A stretch of DNA of 64,000 nt from Bordetella genomosp. 11 (GTDB taxonomy: Bacteria; Pseudomonadota; Gammaproteobacteria; Burkholderiales; Burkholderiaceae_B), in NCBI RefSeq assembly GCF_002261215.1, contig NZ_NEVS01000004.1, positions 2,294,001-2,358,000 on the forward strand. Reading direction: 5' to 3'. This document shows, one piece after another, positions 21,794 through 33,068 of the stretch; within the stretch, counting starts at the first letter, position 1, and every line of letters starts with the position of its first letter. A program made the translations under genes and the position numbers. The notes beneath the pieces are model-generated. The model was given only the letters and a program-made list of their open reading frames with translations, ran no database searches and was not told the origin of the DNA.

Positions 21794-22000
21794 CTACTTC
21801 AGAATCTGGATATTCATGGCGGCAGGACCCTTGGCGCCCTGGCCTACTTCGTAAGTGACGCGCTGGTTTTCCTGCAGCGTCTTGTACCCTTCCGTGCGAA
21901 TCTGCGAGAAGTGCACGAACAGATCCTTGCTGCCATCGTCGGGAACGATAAAGCCGTATCCCTTTTCCGCGTTGAACCACTTGACGATGCCGGTTGCCAT
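21794..22000 (-). CDS. CspA-family cold-shock protein
   Basis: A small OB-fold RNA-binding protein that prevents mRNA structure at low temperature or in stress. The start is ATG at 22000 ([18 protein letters not shown]), 68 residues, after AGGTGGTGG; an upstream ATG four codons earlier is less likely. The RNP1 motif KGYGFI and RNP2 motif LFVHFS are both intact. A promoter about 135 bases upstream implies a long untranslated leader, as in regulated cspA genes. Which paralogue this is cannot be said from one window. Confidence 0.95.
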   Translation of the reverse strand: MATGIVKWFNAEKGYGFIVPDDGSKDLFVHFSQIRTEGYKTLQENQRVTYEVGQGAKGPAAMNIQILK

Positions 22001-22133
22001 ATTTGCCACCACCTGAGCTGATGAATAGAAAAAGATTTCGCTAGATTATCAAGGAAGGGAAACCGGCAACTACAGTACCTATGACGGCGACAGATAGAAT
22101 TAAGACCACGTCGCTTGGATATCTCGCTGATCG

Positions 22134-22163
22134 AGTGTAATCGGGATTTTTTTTCCGGGTCAA
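22134..22163 (-). promoter_or_regulatory. Sigma-70 promoter of the cold-shock gene, implying a leader of about 125 bases
   Basis: On the minus strand TTGACC (22163-22158) is followed after 18 bases, including an A-tract, by TACACT (22139-22134). The predicted start near 22127 leaves an untranslated leader of about 127 bases before the ATG at 22000. Long leaders are a known property of cold-inducible csp mRNAs. I do not see the E. coli cold-box sequence. Confidence 0.6.
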
Positions 22164-22589
22164 CCACGGCCCACCGAAAATAAGCAGTTGGCGTGGCTTG
22201 CGGCGGACCGACGTCGCAACGAAGCGCACGCCCGGCTTAATAGCCACAACTTTAGACTTTGTCCGATCGTGGAACCTTGACGAATGTCATATATCGGCGA
22301 TTCGCGGAACGGGATATAGCACAGTCACCCGAACGCATCCTGGCGGCCCGCATCGACCGCGAACCAACCCCGCGATCAACCGTATGGCGGCGCCGGCCAG
22401 GCCCGGCCCGGCCATGAGGATCGAGAAGCCGTCCCGCACTTGCAACGCTTCTGCCGGCCGATTGCGGCCGAGACCTGCAACCTGACCCTGTTGTCGGGAC
22501 CTGCAACGTGGTCGAACCTGCAACGTAGTCCTGCGGGACTTGGATCCCGGCCTTGGCCCGGATCTGCCACTCGGCCCGAAACAGCCCGC
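22164..22589. other. Gene-free region with short direct repeats
   Basis: No gene is supported here. The nine-base word ACCTGCAAC occurs three times, at 22473-22481, 22499-22507 and 22516-22524, the last two extended by GTGGTCG/GTAGTCC. GC-rich palindromic words such as GGCCCGGCC also occur. Open frames in this stretch have no recognisable content. Confidence 0.5.
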
Positions 22590-22647
22590 AACCCGTTGAT
22601 TCTTATGGCTTTAAGCCCATCGGATGGGCCCACTGAATCAACGGGTT
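22590..22647. repeat. 13-base perfect inverted repeat just beyond the tRNA-Leu 3' end
   Basis: AACCCGTTGATTC (22590-22602) and GAATCAACGGGTT (22635-22647) are exact inverse copies. The 32-base centre contains its own hairpin GCCCAT-CGG-ATGGGC. It starts seven bases beyond the tRNA CCA end on the minus strand. No T-run follows, so it is not a normal intrinsic terminator. It could be a processing signal, a factor-dependent terminator hairpin, or a remnant of an element that used the tRNA end. Confidence 0.7.
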
Positions 22648-22654
22648 CAAAGAG

Positions 22655-22741
22655 TGGTGCGAAGGAGGGGACTCGAACCCCTACACCTGTTACGGCGTCA
22701 GGACCTAAACCTGGTGCGTCTACCAATTTCGCCACCTTCGC
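22655..22741 (-). tRNA. tRNA-Leu (anticodon UAG)
   Basis: An 87-base tRNA with encoded CCA, read on the minus strand. The acceptor stem GCGAAGG pairs with CCTTCGC (one end of each at 22735-22741 and next to the CCA at 22655-22657). The anticodon stem CCAGG/CCTGA-side encloses the loop TTTAGGT, with anticodon TAG. The T-arm is AGGGG-TTCGAGT-CCCCT, and there is a long variable arm as expected of tRNA-Leu. The D-loop contains GG in TTGGTAGAC. A TACAAT -10-like box lies 14 bases upstream (22755-22760). It is divergent from dapC. Confidence 0.97.
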
Positions 22742-22785
22742 AAGCGGAGCCCGATATTGTAGCTTGCTTGTTAAAATCGCGCCCC

Positions 22786-23985
22786 ATGAACCCCCGCCTC
22801 GATGCACTGCACCCCTACCCCTTCGAAAAACTCCGCCGCCTGATGGCTGATGCGGGCGCGCCGCCCAGTGGGCTGGCGCCCATCAACCTATCCATCGGCG
22901 AACCCAAGCACGACACGCCGGCCCGCGTCGCCCAGGCCATGGTACAGGCCCTGCCCGGCGGGCTGGCATCCTATCCCACGACCAAGGGCGAGACGCGTCT
23001 GCGGGAGGTCATCGCGCAATGGCTGGCCAAGCGCTACGGCATTGCCGCGCCCGATCCCGAGACCCAGGTCCTGCCCGTGCTCGGCTCGCGCGAGGCGCTG
23101 TTCTCCTTCGCCCAAACCGTTATCGACCCCACGGGCGATGACGTGGTGATCTGCCCGAATCCGTTCTATCAAATCTACGAAGGCGCCGCGCTGCTGGCCG
23201 GTGCCCAACCTTATTACGTCAACGCCGATCCCGACCGCAACTTCGGGCCGGACTGGAGCCAGGTTCCCGAGGAGGTGTGGCGCAAGACCCGCATGGTGTA
23301 CGTATGCTCGCCCGGCAACCCGGCGGGCAACGTCATGACCATGGACGATTGGCGCGAGATCCTCGAATTGAGCGACCGCTACGGTTTCATCGTGGCTTCC
23401 GACGAGTGCTACTCGGAGATCTACCTGAACGAAACCCAGCCTCCACTGGGCGGATTGCAGGCCGCGCACGCACTGGGCCGTACCGACTATCGCAACCTGC
23501 TCGCCTTCTCCAGCCTGTCCAAGCGATCCAACGTGCCGGGCATGCGCTCGGGTTTCGTTGCCGGCGACGCCAGCCTTGTCGCCCGCTTCCTCCTTTACCG
23601 GACCTACCACGGCAGCGCGATGAGCCCCGTCGTGTCGGCCGCCAGCATCGCGGCCTGGACCGATGAGACCCATGTGCGAGAGAATCGCAGGCTTTACCGC
23701 GAGAAATTCGATGCGGTCGTGCCCATTCTGCAGCGCACGATGAGCGTCACGCGGCCCGCCGCGTCGTTCTATCTATGGGCCGCCACGCCGACACCCGATA
23801 CGGATTTCGCGCGCGAGCTGTACGCCAGCACCGGGGTAACGGTACTTCCGGGCAGCTATCTCGCCCGCGACGCCCACGGCCGCAATCCCGGGCTGAACCG
23901 CATCCGCATGGCGCTGGTCGCCCCGTTGGCGCAGTGCGTCGACGCCGCCGAACGCATCGCCAATTTCGCCAAGACTGCTGTCTAA
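22786..23985 (+). CDS. dapC: N-succinyldiaminopimelate aminotransferase
   Basis: A PLP aminotransferase of the lysine/meso-diaminopimelate pathway that aminates N-succinyl-2-amino-6-oxopimelate. The start is ATG at 22786 ([19 protein letters not shown]), giving 399 residues; a longer open frame runs through the tRNA gene and is wrong. The motif [13 protein letters not shown] lies near residue 33, [11 protein letters not shown] near 177, and the PLP lysine in [17 protein letters not shown] near 240. It leads dapC-dapD-dapE, which supports DapC over a generic aminotransferase; the dapC name is established for Bordetella. A TAAAAT box ends nine bases before the ATG and no Shine-Dalgarno is seen, so the mRNA may have almost no leader. 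Confidence 0.93.
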   Translation: MNPRLDALHPYPFEKLRRLMADAGAPPSGLAPINLSIGEPKHDTPARVAQAMVQALPGGLASYPTTKGETRLREVIAQWLAKRYGIAAPDPETQVLPVLGSREALFSFAQTVIDPTGDDVVICPNPFYQIYEGAALLAGAQPYYVNADPDRNFGPDWSQVPEEVWRKTRMVYVCSPGNPAGNVMTMDDWREILELSDRYGFIVASDECYSEIYLNETQPPLGGLQAAHALGRTDYRNLLAFSSLSKRSNVPGMRSGFVAGDASLVARFLLYRTYHGSAMSPVVSAASIAAWTDETHVRENRRLYREKFDAVVPILQRTMSVTRPAASFYLWAATPTPDTDFARELYASTGVTVLPGSYLARDAHGRNPGLNRIRMALVAPLAQCVDAAERIANFAKTAV

Positions 23986-24005
23986 CCCCTCAACCGTTGA
24001 AAAAC

Positions 24006-24827
24006 ATGACTCTCGACCTTCAAACAACCATCGAATACGCCTGGGAAGCCAGGGCCTCCCTGACGCCCACCGATGCCAGCGCGGAAATCCGCGAAGCCGT
24101 CGAACACACCATCGATGCCCTGGACACGGGTCGCCTGCGCGTGGCGGATAAAACGACGGGTGAATGGCTGGTGCATCAATGGATCAAGAAGGCGGTCCTG
24201 CTGTCGTTCCGCCTGCAAGAGAACGCCGTCATGGGCGAAGCCCCGCTGCAGTTCTACGACAAGGTGCCGCTGAAGTTCGCCGAATATGGCAACGCCGCGT
24301 TCCAGCACGGCGGCTACCGCGTGGTGCCGCCCGCCGTGGCGCGCCGTGGCGCCTTCATTGGCCGCAACGTGGTCCTGATGCCGTCGTACGTGAACCTGGG
24401 CGCCTATGTGGACGAAGGCACCATGGTCGATACCTGGGCCACCGTCGGATCGTGCGCGCAGATCGGCAAGAACGTCCATCTGTCCGGCGGCGTCGGCATC
24501 GGCGGCGTGCTGGAGCCGCTGCAGGCCAATCCCACCATCATCGAAGATAACTGCTTCATCGGCGCGCGCTCCGAAATCGTGGAAGGCGTCATCGTGGAAG
24601 AGAACTCGGTGCTCTCCATGGGTGTTTACCTGTCGCAAAGCACCAAGATCTTCGATCGCGCCACGGGCAAGATCACCTATGGTCGCATCCCGTCGGGTTC
24701 GGTGGTCGTGCCGGGGTCGCTGCCCGCGGCCGATGGTTCGCACAGCCTGTATTGCGCCGTGATCGTCAAGCGCGTGGACGCCCAGACCCGTGCGAAGACC
24801 AGCATCAATGATTTGCTGAGGGCGTAA
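24006..24827 (+). CDS. dapD: 2,3,4,5-tetrahydropyridine-2,6-dicarboxylate N-succinyltransferase
   Basis: Transfers succinyl from succinyl-CoA to tetrahydrodipicolinate in diaminopimelate synthesis. The start is ATG at 24006 ([17 protein letters not shown]), 273 residues (E. coli 274); an upstream in-frame extension overlaps dapC. A left-handed beta-helix of hexapeptide repeats covers about residues 105-235, with the characteristic [20 protein letters not shown] and [11 protein letters not shown] segments. It lies 20 bases after dapC and overlaps dapE by one base (TAATG). Confidence 0.97.
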   Translation: MTLDLQTTIEYAWEARASLTPTDASAEIREAVEHTIDALDTGRLRVADKTTGEWLVHQWIKKAVLLSFRLQENAVMGEAPLQFYDKVPLKFAEYGNAAFQHGGYRVVPPAVARRGAFIGRNVVLMPSYVNLGAYVDEGTMVDTWATVGSCAQIGKNVHLSGGVGIGGVLEPLQANPTIIEDNCFIGARSEIVEGVIVEENSVLSMGVYLSQSTKIFDRATGKITYGRIPSGSVVVPGSLPAADGSHSLYCAVIVKRVDAQTRAKTSINDLLRA

Positions 24828-25966
24828 TGGCTGCAACCGCCGTACTCGACCTGGTCAAGGATCTGATCGCCCGCCCCTCGGTCACGCCGGCAGACTTCGA
24901 CTGCCAGCGGATGCTGGCACTGCGGCTGGAACAGAGCGGTTTTCGCTGCGAAAGCATCGTTCGCAACGGCGTAACCAATCTGTGGGCGCGCCGCGGGACG
25001 ACCGGCCCGCTGGTGGTATTCGCCGGACACACCGACGTGGTCCCCACCGGCCCGCTGGAGAAATGGGAAAGCGATCCTTTCGTACCGGTCGAGCGCGACG
25101 GTTTCCTGTATGGACGCGGCGCGGCCGACATGAAAAGCTCCATCGCGGCGTTCGTGGTGGCGGTCGAGGAATTCGTGGCAGCCCACCCCTCGCATGCCGG
25201 TTCCATCGCGCTGCTGCTGACCTCCGATGAAGAAGGCCCTTCGGTGGACGGCACCGTGCGCGTGTGCGAATGGCTGCAAGAACGTGGAGAAACGCTGGAC
25301 TACTGCATTGTGGGAGAACCCACCTCGACCGATCGCCTGGGCGACGTTTGCAAGAACGGCCGGCGCGGCTCCCTGACGGGACGCCTGAAGGTCAAAGGCA
25401 TGCAGGGCCACGTCGCCTATCCGCATCTGGCGCGCAATGCCGTTCACGACGTTGCGCCGGCACTGGCCGAACTGGTCTCCATCGAATGGGACCAGGGCAA
25501 TGCCTACTTTCCTCCGACGACATTCCAGGTCTCCAATATGTCCGCCGGCACGGGCGCAACCAATATCGTGCCCGGCGAAGCGGTCCTGGTGTTCAACTTC
25601 CGTTTTTCCACCGCGAGTACGCCTGACAGCCTGAAGGCCCGTGTCACGACCGTGCTGGACAAGCACGGCGTCGACTACCACATCGATTGGGCGCTGGGCG
25701 GCGAACCCTTCCTGACTCCGAAAGGCACGCTCAGCACCGCGCTCACCGACGCCATCCGCGCGGAAACGGGACTGGAAACGGAACTGTCCACTACCGGCGG
25801 TACGTCCGATGGCCGTTTCCTGGCCAAGGTCTGCCCGCAGGTCATCGAATTCGGTCCCTGCAACGCGACCATCCACAAAGTCAACGAACGCATCGAACTC
25901 GACTCGCTCGTTCCCCTGAAGAACATTTATCGCCGCACGGTCGAAAACCTGCTGCTCGCGGTGTGA
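24827..25966 (+). CDS. dapE: Succinyl-diaminopimelate desuccinylase
   Basis: A di-zinc M20-family hydrolase that releases succinate and LL-diaminopimelate. The 379-residue product (E. coli 375) shows metal ligands in [11 protein letters not shown] near residue 68, [10 protein letters not shown] near 99, and [11 protein letters not shown] near 132, which holds the catalytic Glu. A dimerisation domain lies at about 180-290. It is the third gene of the dap operon and is translationally coupled to dapD by a one-base overlap. Confidence 0.97.
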   Translation: MAATAVLDLVKDLIARPSVTPADFDCQRMLALRLEQSGFRCESIVRNGVTNLWARRGTTGPLVVFAGHTDVVPTGPLEKWESDPFVPVERDGFLYGRGAADMKSSIAAFVVAVEEFVAAHPSHAGSIALLLTSDEEGPSVDGTVRVCEWLQERGETLDYCIVGEPTSTDRLGDVCKNGRRGSLTGRLKVKGMQGHVAYPHLARNAVHDVAPALAELVSIEWDQGNAYFPPTTFQVSNMSAGTGATNIVPGEAVLVFNFRFSTASTPDSLKARVTTVLDKHGVDYHIDWALGGEPFLTPKGTLSTALTDAIRAETGLETELSTTGGTSDGRFLAKVCPQVIEFGPCNATIHKVNERIELDSLVPLKNIYRRTVENLLLAV

Positions 25967-25973
25967 CCGTCCA

Positions 25974-26866
25974 ATGTCCTTATCCAATCGCCCCGAATTG
26001 CTCACCGTCCGCGACCTTATCCGCTATGGCGTTTCCCGTCTGAACGCGGGCCAGGTCAGTTTCGGCCACGGCAGCGACAATGCCTGGGACGAAGCCGTGT
26101 ATCTGGTACTGCACACGCTGCACCTTCCCCTCGATACGTTGGATCCCTTCCTGGACGCGCACGTTCTGGCTGAAGAACGCGAACAGGTACTGGCGCTGCT
26201 GGACAAGCGCGTGCGCGAGCGCGTGCCGGCCCCTTACCTGACCAACGAAGCATGGCTGCGCGGGCGCCGCTTCTATGTCGACAACCGCGTCATCGTGCCC
26301 CGCTCGCCGATCGCCGAACTGCTGGATGACAGCCTCTCGCCCTGGGTGGCGGACCCCGAAACGGTCGAGTATGTCCTGGACATGTGCACCGGCTCGGGCT
26401 GCCTGGCGGTGCTGTCCGCACTGGCATTTCCCTTCGCGCACGTCGACGGCGTCGATATTTCAGCCAGCGCGCTGGAAGTCGCGATGCATAACGTGGGCGC
26501 CTACAACCTGCATGACCGTGTCTTCCTGCATTGCAGCGATCTGTTCCAGAAACTGGCGCCGCGCCAGTACGACGTGATCATTTGCAACCCACCCTACGTG
26601 AATGCGGACTCCATGCATGCCTTGCCGCAGGAGTACCGGCACGAGCCGCATCTGGCCCTGGCTGGCGGCGATGACGGCATGGACCTGGTCCGGCGCATCC
26701 TGACCGAGTCCCCTGCCTACCTGGCGCCCAAGGGGCTGCTGGTACTGGAAATCGGCCACGAGCGCGCGCATTTCGAAAGCGCATTTCCTCAGTTGGAACC
26801 CGTCTGGCTGGATTCGTCCGAGGCCTCGGACCAGATCATTCTGCTGACCCGCGAGCAACTGGCACC

Positions 26867-26870
<4 letters not shown>
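25974..26870 (+). CDS. prmB: Ribosomal protein L3 glutamine N5-methyltransferase
   Basis: PrmB methylates a glutamine of ribosomal protein L3, using S-adenosylmethionine. The 298-residue product has the SAM-binding MCTGSGCLAVLSA near residue 140 and the glutamine-methyltransferase motif NPPYV near 203, followed by HEPHLALAGG typical of PrmB rather than PrmC. It starts seven bases after dapE and its stop overlaps the next gene's GTG start by four bases (GTGA). Confidence 0.94.
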
Positions 26871-28816
<1,946 letters not shown>

Positions 28817-28819
28817 AAG

Positions 28820-28849
28820 CAAGCGGGCTTTCCCATGGACGCCCGCTTG
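28820..28849. terminator. Bidirectional terminator between the ABC-F gene and uvrD
   Basis: CAAGCGGGC and GCCCGCTTG form a nine-base perfect stem around a 12-base loop, followed by TTT on the plus strand and CTTTC on the minus strand. It lies 3 bases after the ABC-F stop and 66 bases beyond the uvrD stop. Confidence 0.75.
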
Positions 28850-28915
28850 TTTCCGGTATTGCACAGCCTGAGGCACGAAACGATCCGGCCGGGCGGCCCC
28901 GCGTCCCGTGTCGGC

Positions 28916-31201
28916 TCAGCCCGCGATGACGTCCAGCTTGGCGATACCCAACGCCAGAGTTTTGGCGCCGACATCCCGGAACTGGATCTGGGCCTGCGCA
29001 TCCTGGCCGGTGCCGCTCAGGCCGATGATGGTGCCATCGCCGAAACGCGCATGCCGGACCCCCTGGCCAATGCGGTAATGCCGGTCGCCGACCGTCACAC
29101 CCGAAGTCACCCCACGGGGCTGGCGCGGTGCGATGGCGCTTACGGGTTTGCGCCCGAATGCATCCCGGGGCGCCGCACTCCATGCCGATCCCCCGCCAAA
29201 ATGGTCGTCCGCAGCGCCTGCGCGCGGCGTCAGCCACTTCAGATGCTGTTCCGGGATCTCTGCCAGGAAACGTGAACGCATGGCGTAGCGCGTCTGCCCA
29301 TGCAGCATGCGGCTTTGGGCCAGGCTCAGGTACAGGCGTTCGCGCGCACGCGTGATCGCGACATACATCAGGCGCCGCTCTTCTTCCAGGCCCGCCTGTT
29401 CCAGCACGCTGTTTTCATGCGGGAACAAGCCTTCTTCCAGGCCGGTGATGAAGACCGCGTCGAACTCCAGCCCTTTGGCGGCGTGAACCGTCATCATCTG
29501 CACGGCGTCCTGCCCCGCCTGCGCCTGGTTATCGCCAGCTTCCAATGCCGCATGGGACAGGAAGGCGGCCAGCGGCGTCAGGTTGTCCGGGACGGGGTTG
29601 ATGTTCGCCTCGAGCGCCGGATCCGCTATCGCATCGCGCTGGGCGGGCACGCCCGCGGGCAGGCCGTCGAAATTTTCCTCGGTCGAAAACACCGCAGCGG
29701 CCGTGACGAGTTCGTTCAAGTTCTCGATGCGCTCGGTGCCTTCCTTTTCGCCACGGTAATGTTCGATCAGCCCGCTGGCCTCGAGCACATGTTCGACCAT
29801 CTCAGGCAGGGGCAGTTCACGGGTGTCATCGGCCATGCGGCCGATCAATGTCGCGAACTGCGCCAGATTGGATCCGCCCTTTCCCGCGACGCGGGCCACG
29901 GCGCCGTAGAGGCTGGTGTCATGGGCCCGAGCCGCGTCGGCAAGTTGTTCCAGGGTGCGTGCGCCTATGCCCCGCGCGGGGAAGTTGACGACGCGCATCC
30001 ACGACGTATCGTCATGCGGATTGGAGATCAGCCGCAAGTACGCAAGGGCGTGCTTGATTTCCTGGCGTTCGAAAAAGCGCAGGCCGCCATAGACCTTATA
30101 CGGTATGCCGGCCGAAAACAGGGCATGCTCCAGCACGCGCGATTGCGCGTTGCTGCGGTAGAGCACGGCGATCTCGCGGCGCGCCCGCCCCTCGTTGACG
30201 AGGGAGCGGATTTCGTCGACGACCCACTGCGCTTCCATGCCATCGGACGGTTGCTCGATGACCCGTACCGGCTCGCCTTCGCCCTGTTCGGTCCACAGAT
30301 TCTTGCCCAGCCGGCCGCTGTTATGGTCGATCAGCGCGTTGGCGGAATCCAGGATATGGCCGTAGGAACGGTAGTTCTGCTCCAGCCTGATGACCGTGCC
30401 CTTCGCGTAGTCGCGTTCGAAGTCGGACATGTTGCCGACATTCGCGCCCCGAAACGCATAGATGGACTGGTCATCGTCTCCGACCGCGAAAATGTACGCG
30501 CCGCCGCCCGCCAGCAGCTTTAGCCATTTGTACTGCAGCGTATTCGTGTCCTGGAACTCGTCGACCAGGATGTGCCTGAACCGGCGCTGGTAATGTTCGC
30601 GTACCGGCGCATTGCGCGAGAGAAGCTCGTACGCGCGCAACAGCAATTCGGGAAAGTCGACTACCCCTTCCCGTTGGCACTGCGCTTCATACAGCTGATA
30701 GATTTCGATCAGGCGCCGTCGGTGGCTGTCCCAGGCTTCGAGGTCGCCCGGTCGCTCGCCCTCTTCCTTGGCGCCATTGATGAAGCGCTGGACATCGCGA
30801 GGCGGATACTTCTCGTCATCGATGCCGTTGGCCTTGAGCAGCCGCTTGATCGCCGCCAATTGATCCGCGGTATCGAGGATCTGGAAGGCTTGCGGCAGAC
30901 CGGCATCGCGGTGGTGAGCCCGCAGCAGCCGGTTGCACAGGCCGTGGAAAGTGCCAATCCACAAGCCGCGCGTATCGATGGGGAGGATGGCCGAAATGCG
31001 TGCCAGCATTTCGCGCGCGGCCTTGTTGGTGAACGTGACCGCGAGCAGCGCATAGGGGCTGGCCAATCCATTCTGGATCAGCCATGCCATGCGGGTAGTG
31101 AGGACGCGCGTCTTGCCGCTGCCCGCCCCGGCCAAGACCAGGGCGTGCTGCGGTTCCAGCGTGACTGCGGCGCGTTGTTCCGGATTTAACTTGTCGATCA
31201 T
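28916..31201 (-). CDS. uvrD: UvrD, DNA helicase II
   Basis: A superfamily 1A 3'-5' helicase that acts in excision repair and mismatch repair. The 761-residue product (E. coli 720) shows Walker A LAGAGSGKTRVL near 23, motif II VDEFQDTN near 215, motif III GDDDQSIYAFRGA near 242, motif V MTVHAAKGLEFD, and motif VI VAITRAR. The last 60 residues resemble the C-terminal Tudor-like domain that binds RNA polymerase. The start overlaps the upstream desaturase stop by four bases (ATGA). UvrD is favoured over Rep by overall motifs, but this is not absolute. Confidence 0.94.
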   Translation of the reverse strand: MIDKLNPEQRAAVTLEPQHALVLAGAGSGKTRVLTTRMAWLIQNGLASPYALLAVTFTNKAAREMLARISAILPIDTRGLWIGTFHGLCNRLLRAHHRDAGLPQAFQILDTADQLAAIKRLLKANGIDDEKYPPRDVQRFINGAKEEGERPGDLEAWDSHRRRLIEIYQLYEAQCQREGVVDFPELLLRAYELLSRNAPVREHYQRRFRHILVDEFQDTNTLQYKWLKLLAGGGAYIFAVGDDDQSIYAFRGANVGNMSDFERDYAKGTVIRLEQNYRSYGHILDSANALIDHNSGRLGKNLWTEQGEGEPVRVIEQPSDGMEAQWVVDEIRSLVNEGRARREIAVLYRSNAQSRVLEHALFSAGIPYKVYGGLRFFERQEIKHALAYLRLISNPHDDTSWMRVVNFPARGIGARTLEQLADAARAHDTSLYGAVARVAGKGGSNLAQFATLIGRMADDTRELPLPEMVEHVLEASGLIEHYRGEKEGTERIENLNELVTAAAVFSTEENFDGLPAGVPAQRDAIADPALEANINPVPDNLTPLAAFLSHAALEAGDNQAQAGQDAVQMMTVHAAKGLEFDAVFITGLEEGLFPHENSVLEQAGLEEERRLMYVAITRARERLYLSLAQSRMLHGQTRYAMRSRFLAEIPEQHLKWLTPRAGAADDHFGGGSAWSAAPRDAFGRKPVSAIAPRQPRGVTSGVTVGDRHYRIGQGVRHARFGDGTIIGLSGTGQDAQAQIQFRDVGAKTLALGIAKLDVIAG

Positions 31202-32406
31202 GCCGCGTAGCGGCGGAGTCGGTCGGCGAACTGCTCCAGCCCTTCAATGCCGCTCTGCTGGGCCCGTTGGCACCAGGCCTGCAGATGGCTCAGCAATTGT
31301 TCGCTGCTCGCGCTGGAGCTTTCCCACAGGCGTCCCAGCTCGCGCCGCATCTGTACCAGCGTCGACAAGGACTGGCTGCCGGCGATGGCCTGGTCCAACT
31401 GGGCGACCTGCTCCGGCTGCAAGGCGTCTTCCGAGCGATGAAGCCAGCGACGAACGCGGCGCAGGGTCGTCCAGCGGCATTCCGCGCCATCCGGGTTGCG
31501 GGAGGTCTTGAGCTTGGCCAGTTCCTGGCGGGCAGCGCTCTTGATGATGTCGCCGTAGCGCGCCATCACTTCGTAGCGGTGGGTAATCACGCCCTGCAGG
31601 GTGCTGAGGTCCACCATCGGTTTGTTGGATTCCAGCTTGAGCTTGGGCGCGACTTTCTTCACCTTGGCCAGGCCGACGAATTGCAGGATACGGATATAGC
31701 CCCAACCGATGTCGAACTCGTACCACTTGGCGGAGAACTTGGCCGAGGTACCGTAGGCGTGGTGGTTGTTGTGCAGCTCTTCCCCGCCGATGACGATGCC
31801 CCACGGGAACACATTGGTGCTGGTGTCGGGACTGGCGTAGTTGCGATAGCCCCAATAGTGGCCGATGCCATTGACGACGCCCGCCGCCCAGAACGGGATC
31901 CAGGCCATCTGCACCGCCCAGACCGTCACGCCGACGGCGCCGAACATGGCGATATCCAGGACGAGCATGATCATCACGCCCATCAGGCTGTGGCGCGCAT
32001 AGACATTGCGCTCGAGCCAGTCATCCGGGGTGCCGTGGCCGAACTTCGCCATGGTCTCTGCGTTGGTGGCTTCTTCGCGATAGAGCTCGGCGCCGCGGAA
32101 CAGTACTTTCCAGATGCCGAACAGCATGGGCGAGTGCGGATCGCCGTCGCGTTCACATTTCGCGTGGTGCTTGCGGTGTATGGCGACCCATTCCTTGGTG
32201 ACCATGCCGGTGGTCATCCAGAGCCAGAAGCGGAAGAAGTGCATGACCGCCGGATGGAGGTCCAGACCGCGGTGCGCCTGACTGCGATGGAGGAACACCG
32301 TGACGCCGACGATGGTGACGTGCGTTGCAACCAAGGTGAAAATGACGATCTGCCACCAGGAAGCGTGCAAGAAACCGCCGGCGGCGAAGGAAAGGATGTG
32401 ATCCAT
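31198..32406 (-). CDS. Membrane fatty-acid (acyl) desaturase with an extra C-terminal domain
   Basis: A di-iron membrane desaturase expected to introduce a cis double bond into acyl chains. The 402-residue product has the three histidine boxes HRSQAH near residue 40, HRKHH near 77, and HNNHH near 215. Hydrophobic spans lie at about 15-35, 57-75, 140-160 and 165-185. Residues from about 255 to the end form a soluble, largely helical tail absent from short desaturases. Its end (WCQRAQQSGIEGLEQFADRL) recalls, from memory, the C-termini of ISL3-family transposases. It is translationally coupled to uvrD. The exact double-bond position cannot be predicted. Confidence 0.88.
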   Translation of the reverse strand: MDHILSFAAGGFLHASWWQIVIFTLVATHVTIVGVTVFLHRSQAHRGLDLHPAVMHFFRFWLWMTTGMVTKEWVAIHRKHHAKCERDGDPHSPMLFGIWKVLFRGAELYREEATNAETMAKFGHGTPDDWLERNVYARHSLMGVMIMLVLDIAMFGAVGVTVWAVQMAWIPFWAAGVVNGIGHYWGYRNYASPDTSTNVFPWGIVIGGEELHNNHHAYGTSAKFSAKWYEFDIGWGYIRILQFVGLAKVKKVAPKLKLESNKPMVDLSTLQGVITHRYEVMARYGDIIKSAARQELAKLKTSRNPDGAECRWTTLRRVRRWLHRSEDALQPEQVAQLDQAIAGSQSLSTLVQMRRELGRLWESSSASSEQLLSHLQAWCQRAQQSGIEGLEQFADRLRRYAA

Positions 32407-32513
32407 ATAGGGCGTAGAGACCTCAGCTAAGAGCCAGCTTCGGAGTTTAGCCTACCTTGCGCCGTTATGACAGCACTCAACATTGACGCAACCCACTTGA
32501 AATTCCGGCAAAA

Positions 32514-33068
32514 TTGTTGTTTTCCCCCACTACTGTGCTCATCTTGACCGCTTTTTCAACGCCCCGCCCGGCGCCGGACCCTTCCGGCGCCTTTCACGCC
32601 CCGCCCGGAGGCCGGGGCGACCTGCCCAGGCCGGCCCCCCGGGCGCGCGGGCGTTTCTTTTGCGCCACAGCCATCGCGCTCTTCCTTGCCCTCCCACCCG
32701 GCGGCGTCCGCGCAGCGGATGCGCCCGAGCGCCTGGCGTGGTCCGTGCCAGCCGGGAAAACCGTCGTGCTGGCCGAATACTACGAAATCCAGGAATCCGG
32801 CTGCCGCGCCATGCGCGCCCCGCCGGTCATTGTCAAGACGCGCCCGACGCTGGGCAAGCTGGTGGTGAATACGACCACAGGCCAAGCAAGCCGCTCGGCG
32901 AAGTGCCGCCACGTCCAGGTGCCGGTAACGCGCGTCCTGTACCACGCCGGCGACAGGCCGGGACAGGACGCTTTCGCCTGGGAAATTTTCTTCCAGGCAC
33001 GGGACCTGGGCACGCGGGCGGTCCAGGGAAGCGCGACCGTCACGCCTGGCCGGCCGACGGATCGCTGA
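32514..33068 (+). CDS. Small secreted protein of unknown function
   Basis: Up to 184 residues. The start is uncertain: TTG at 32514, GTG or TTG codons at about 32535-32544 are the only in-frame options. A hydrophobic signal sequence (FFCATAIALFLALPP) ends at VRAADA near residue 69, so the mature part would be about 115 residues. It contains two cysteines (in ESGCRAM and SAKCRHV) that could form a disulfide, and a layout of short beta-strands with GQDAFAWEIFF near the end. The layout is reminiscent of small Ig-like periplasmic proteins of proteobacteria. No family name is claimed. Its 3' end overlaps the convergent rsmB by 29 bases. Confidence 0.55.
   Translation: MLFSPTTVLILTAFSTPRPAPDPSGAFHAPPGGRGDLPRPAPRARGRFFCATAIALFLALPPGGVRAADAPERLAWSVPAGKTVVLAEYYEIQESGCRAMRAPPVIVKTRPTLGKLVVNTTTGQASRSAKCRHVQVPVTRVLYHAGDRPGQDAFAWEIFFQARDLGTRAVQGSATVTPGRPTDR

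Noticed and set aside
22473..22524. CRISPR-like array
   Set aside because: Repeats are only nine bases, spacing is irregular (26 and 17 bases), and no cas genes are present.
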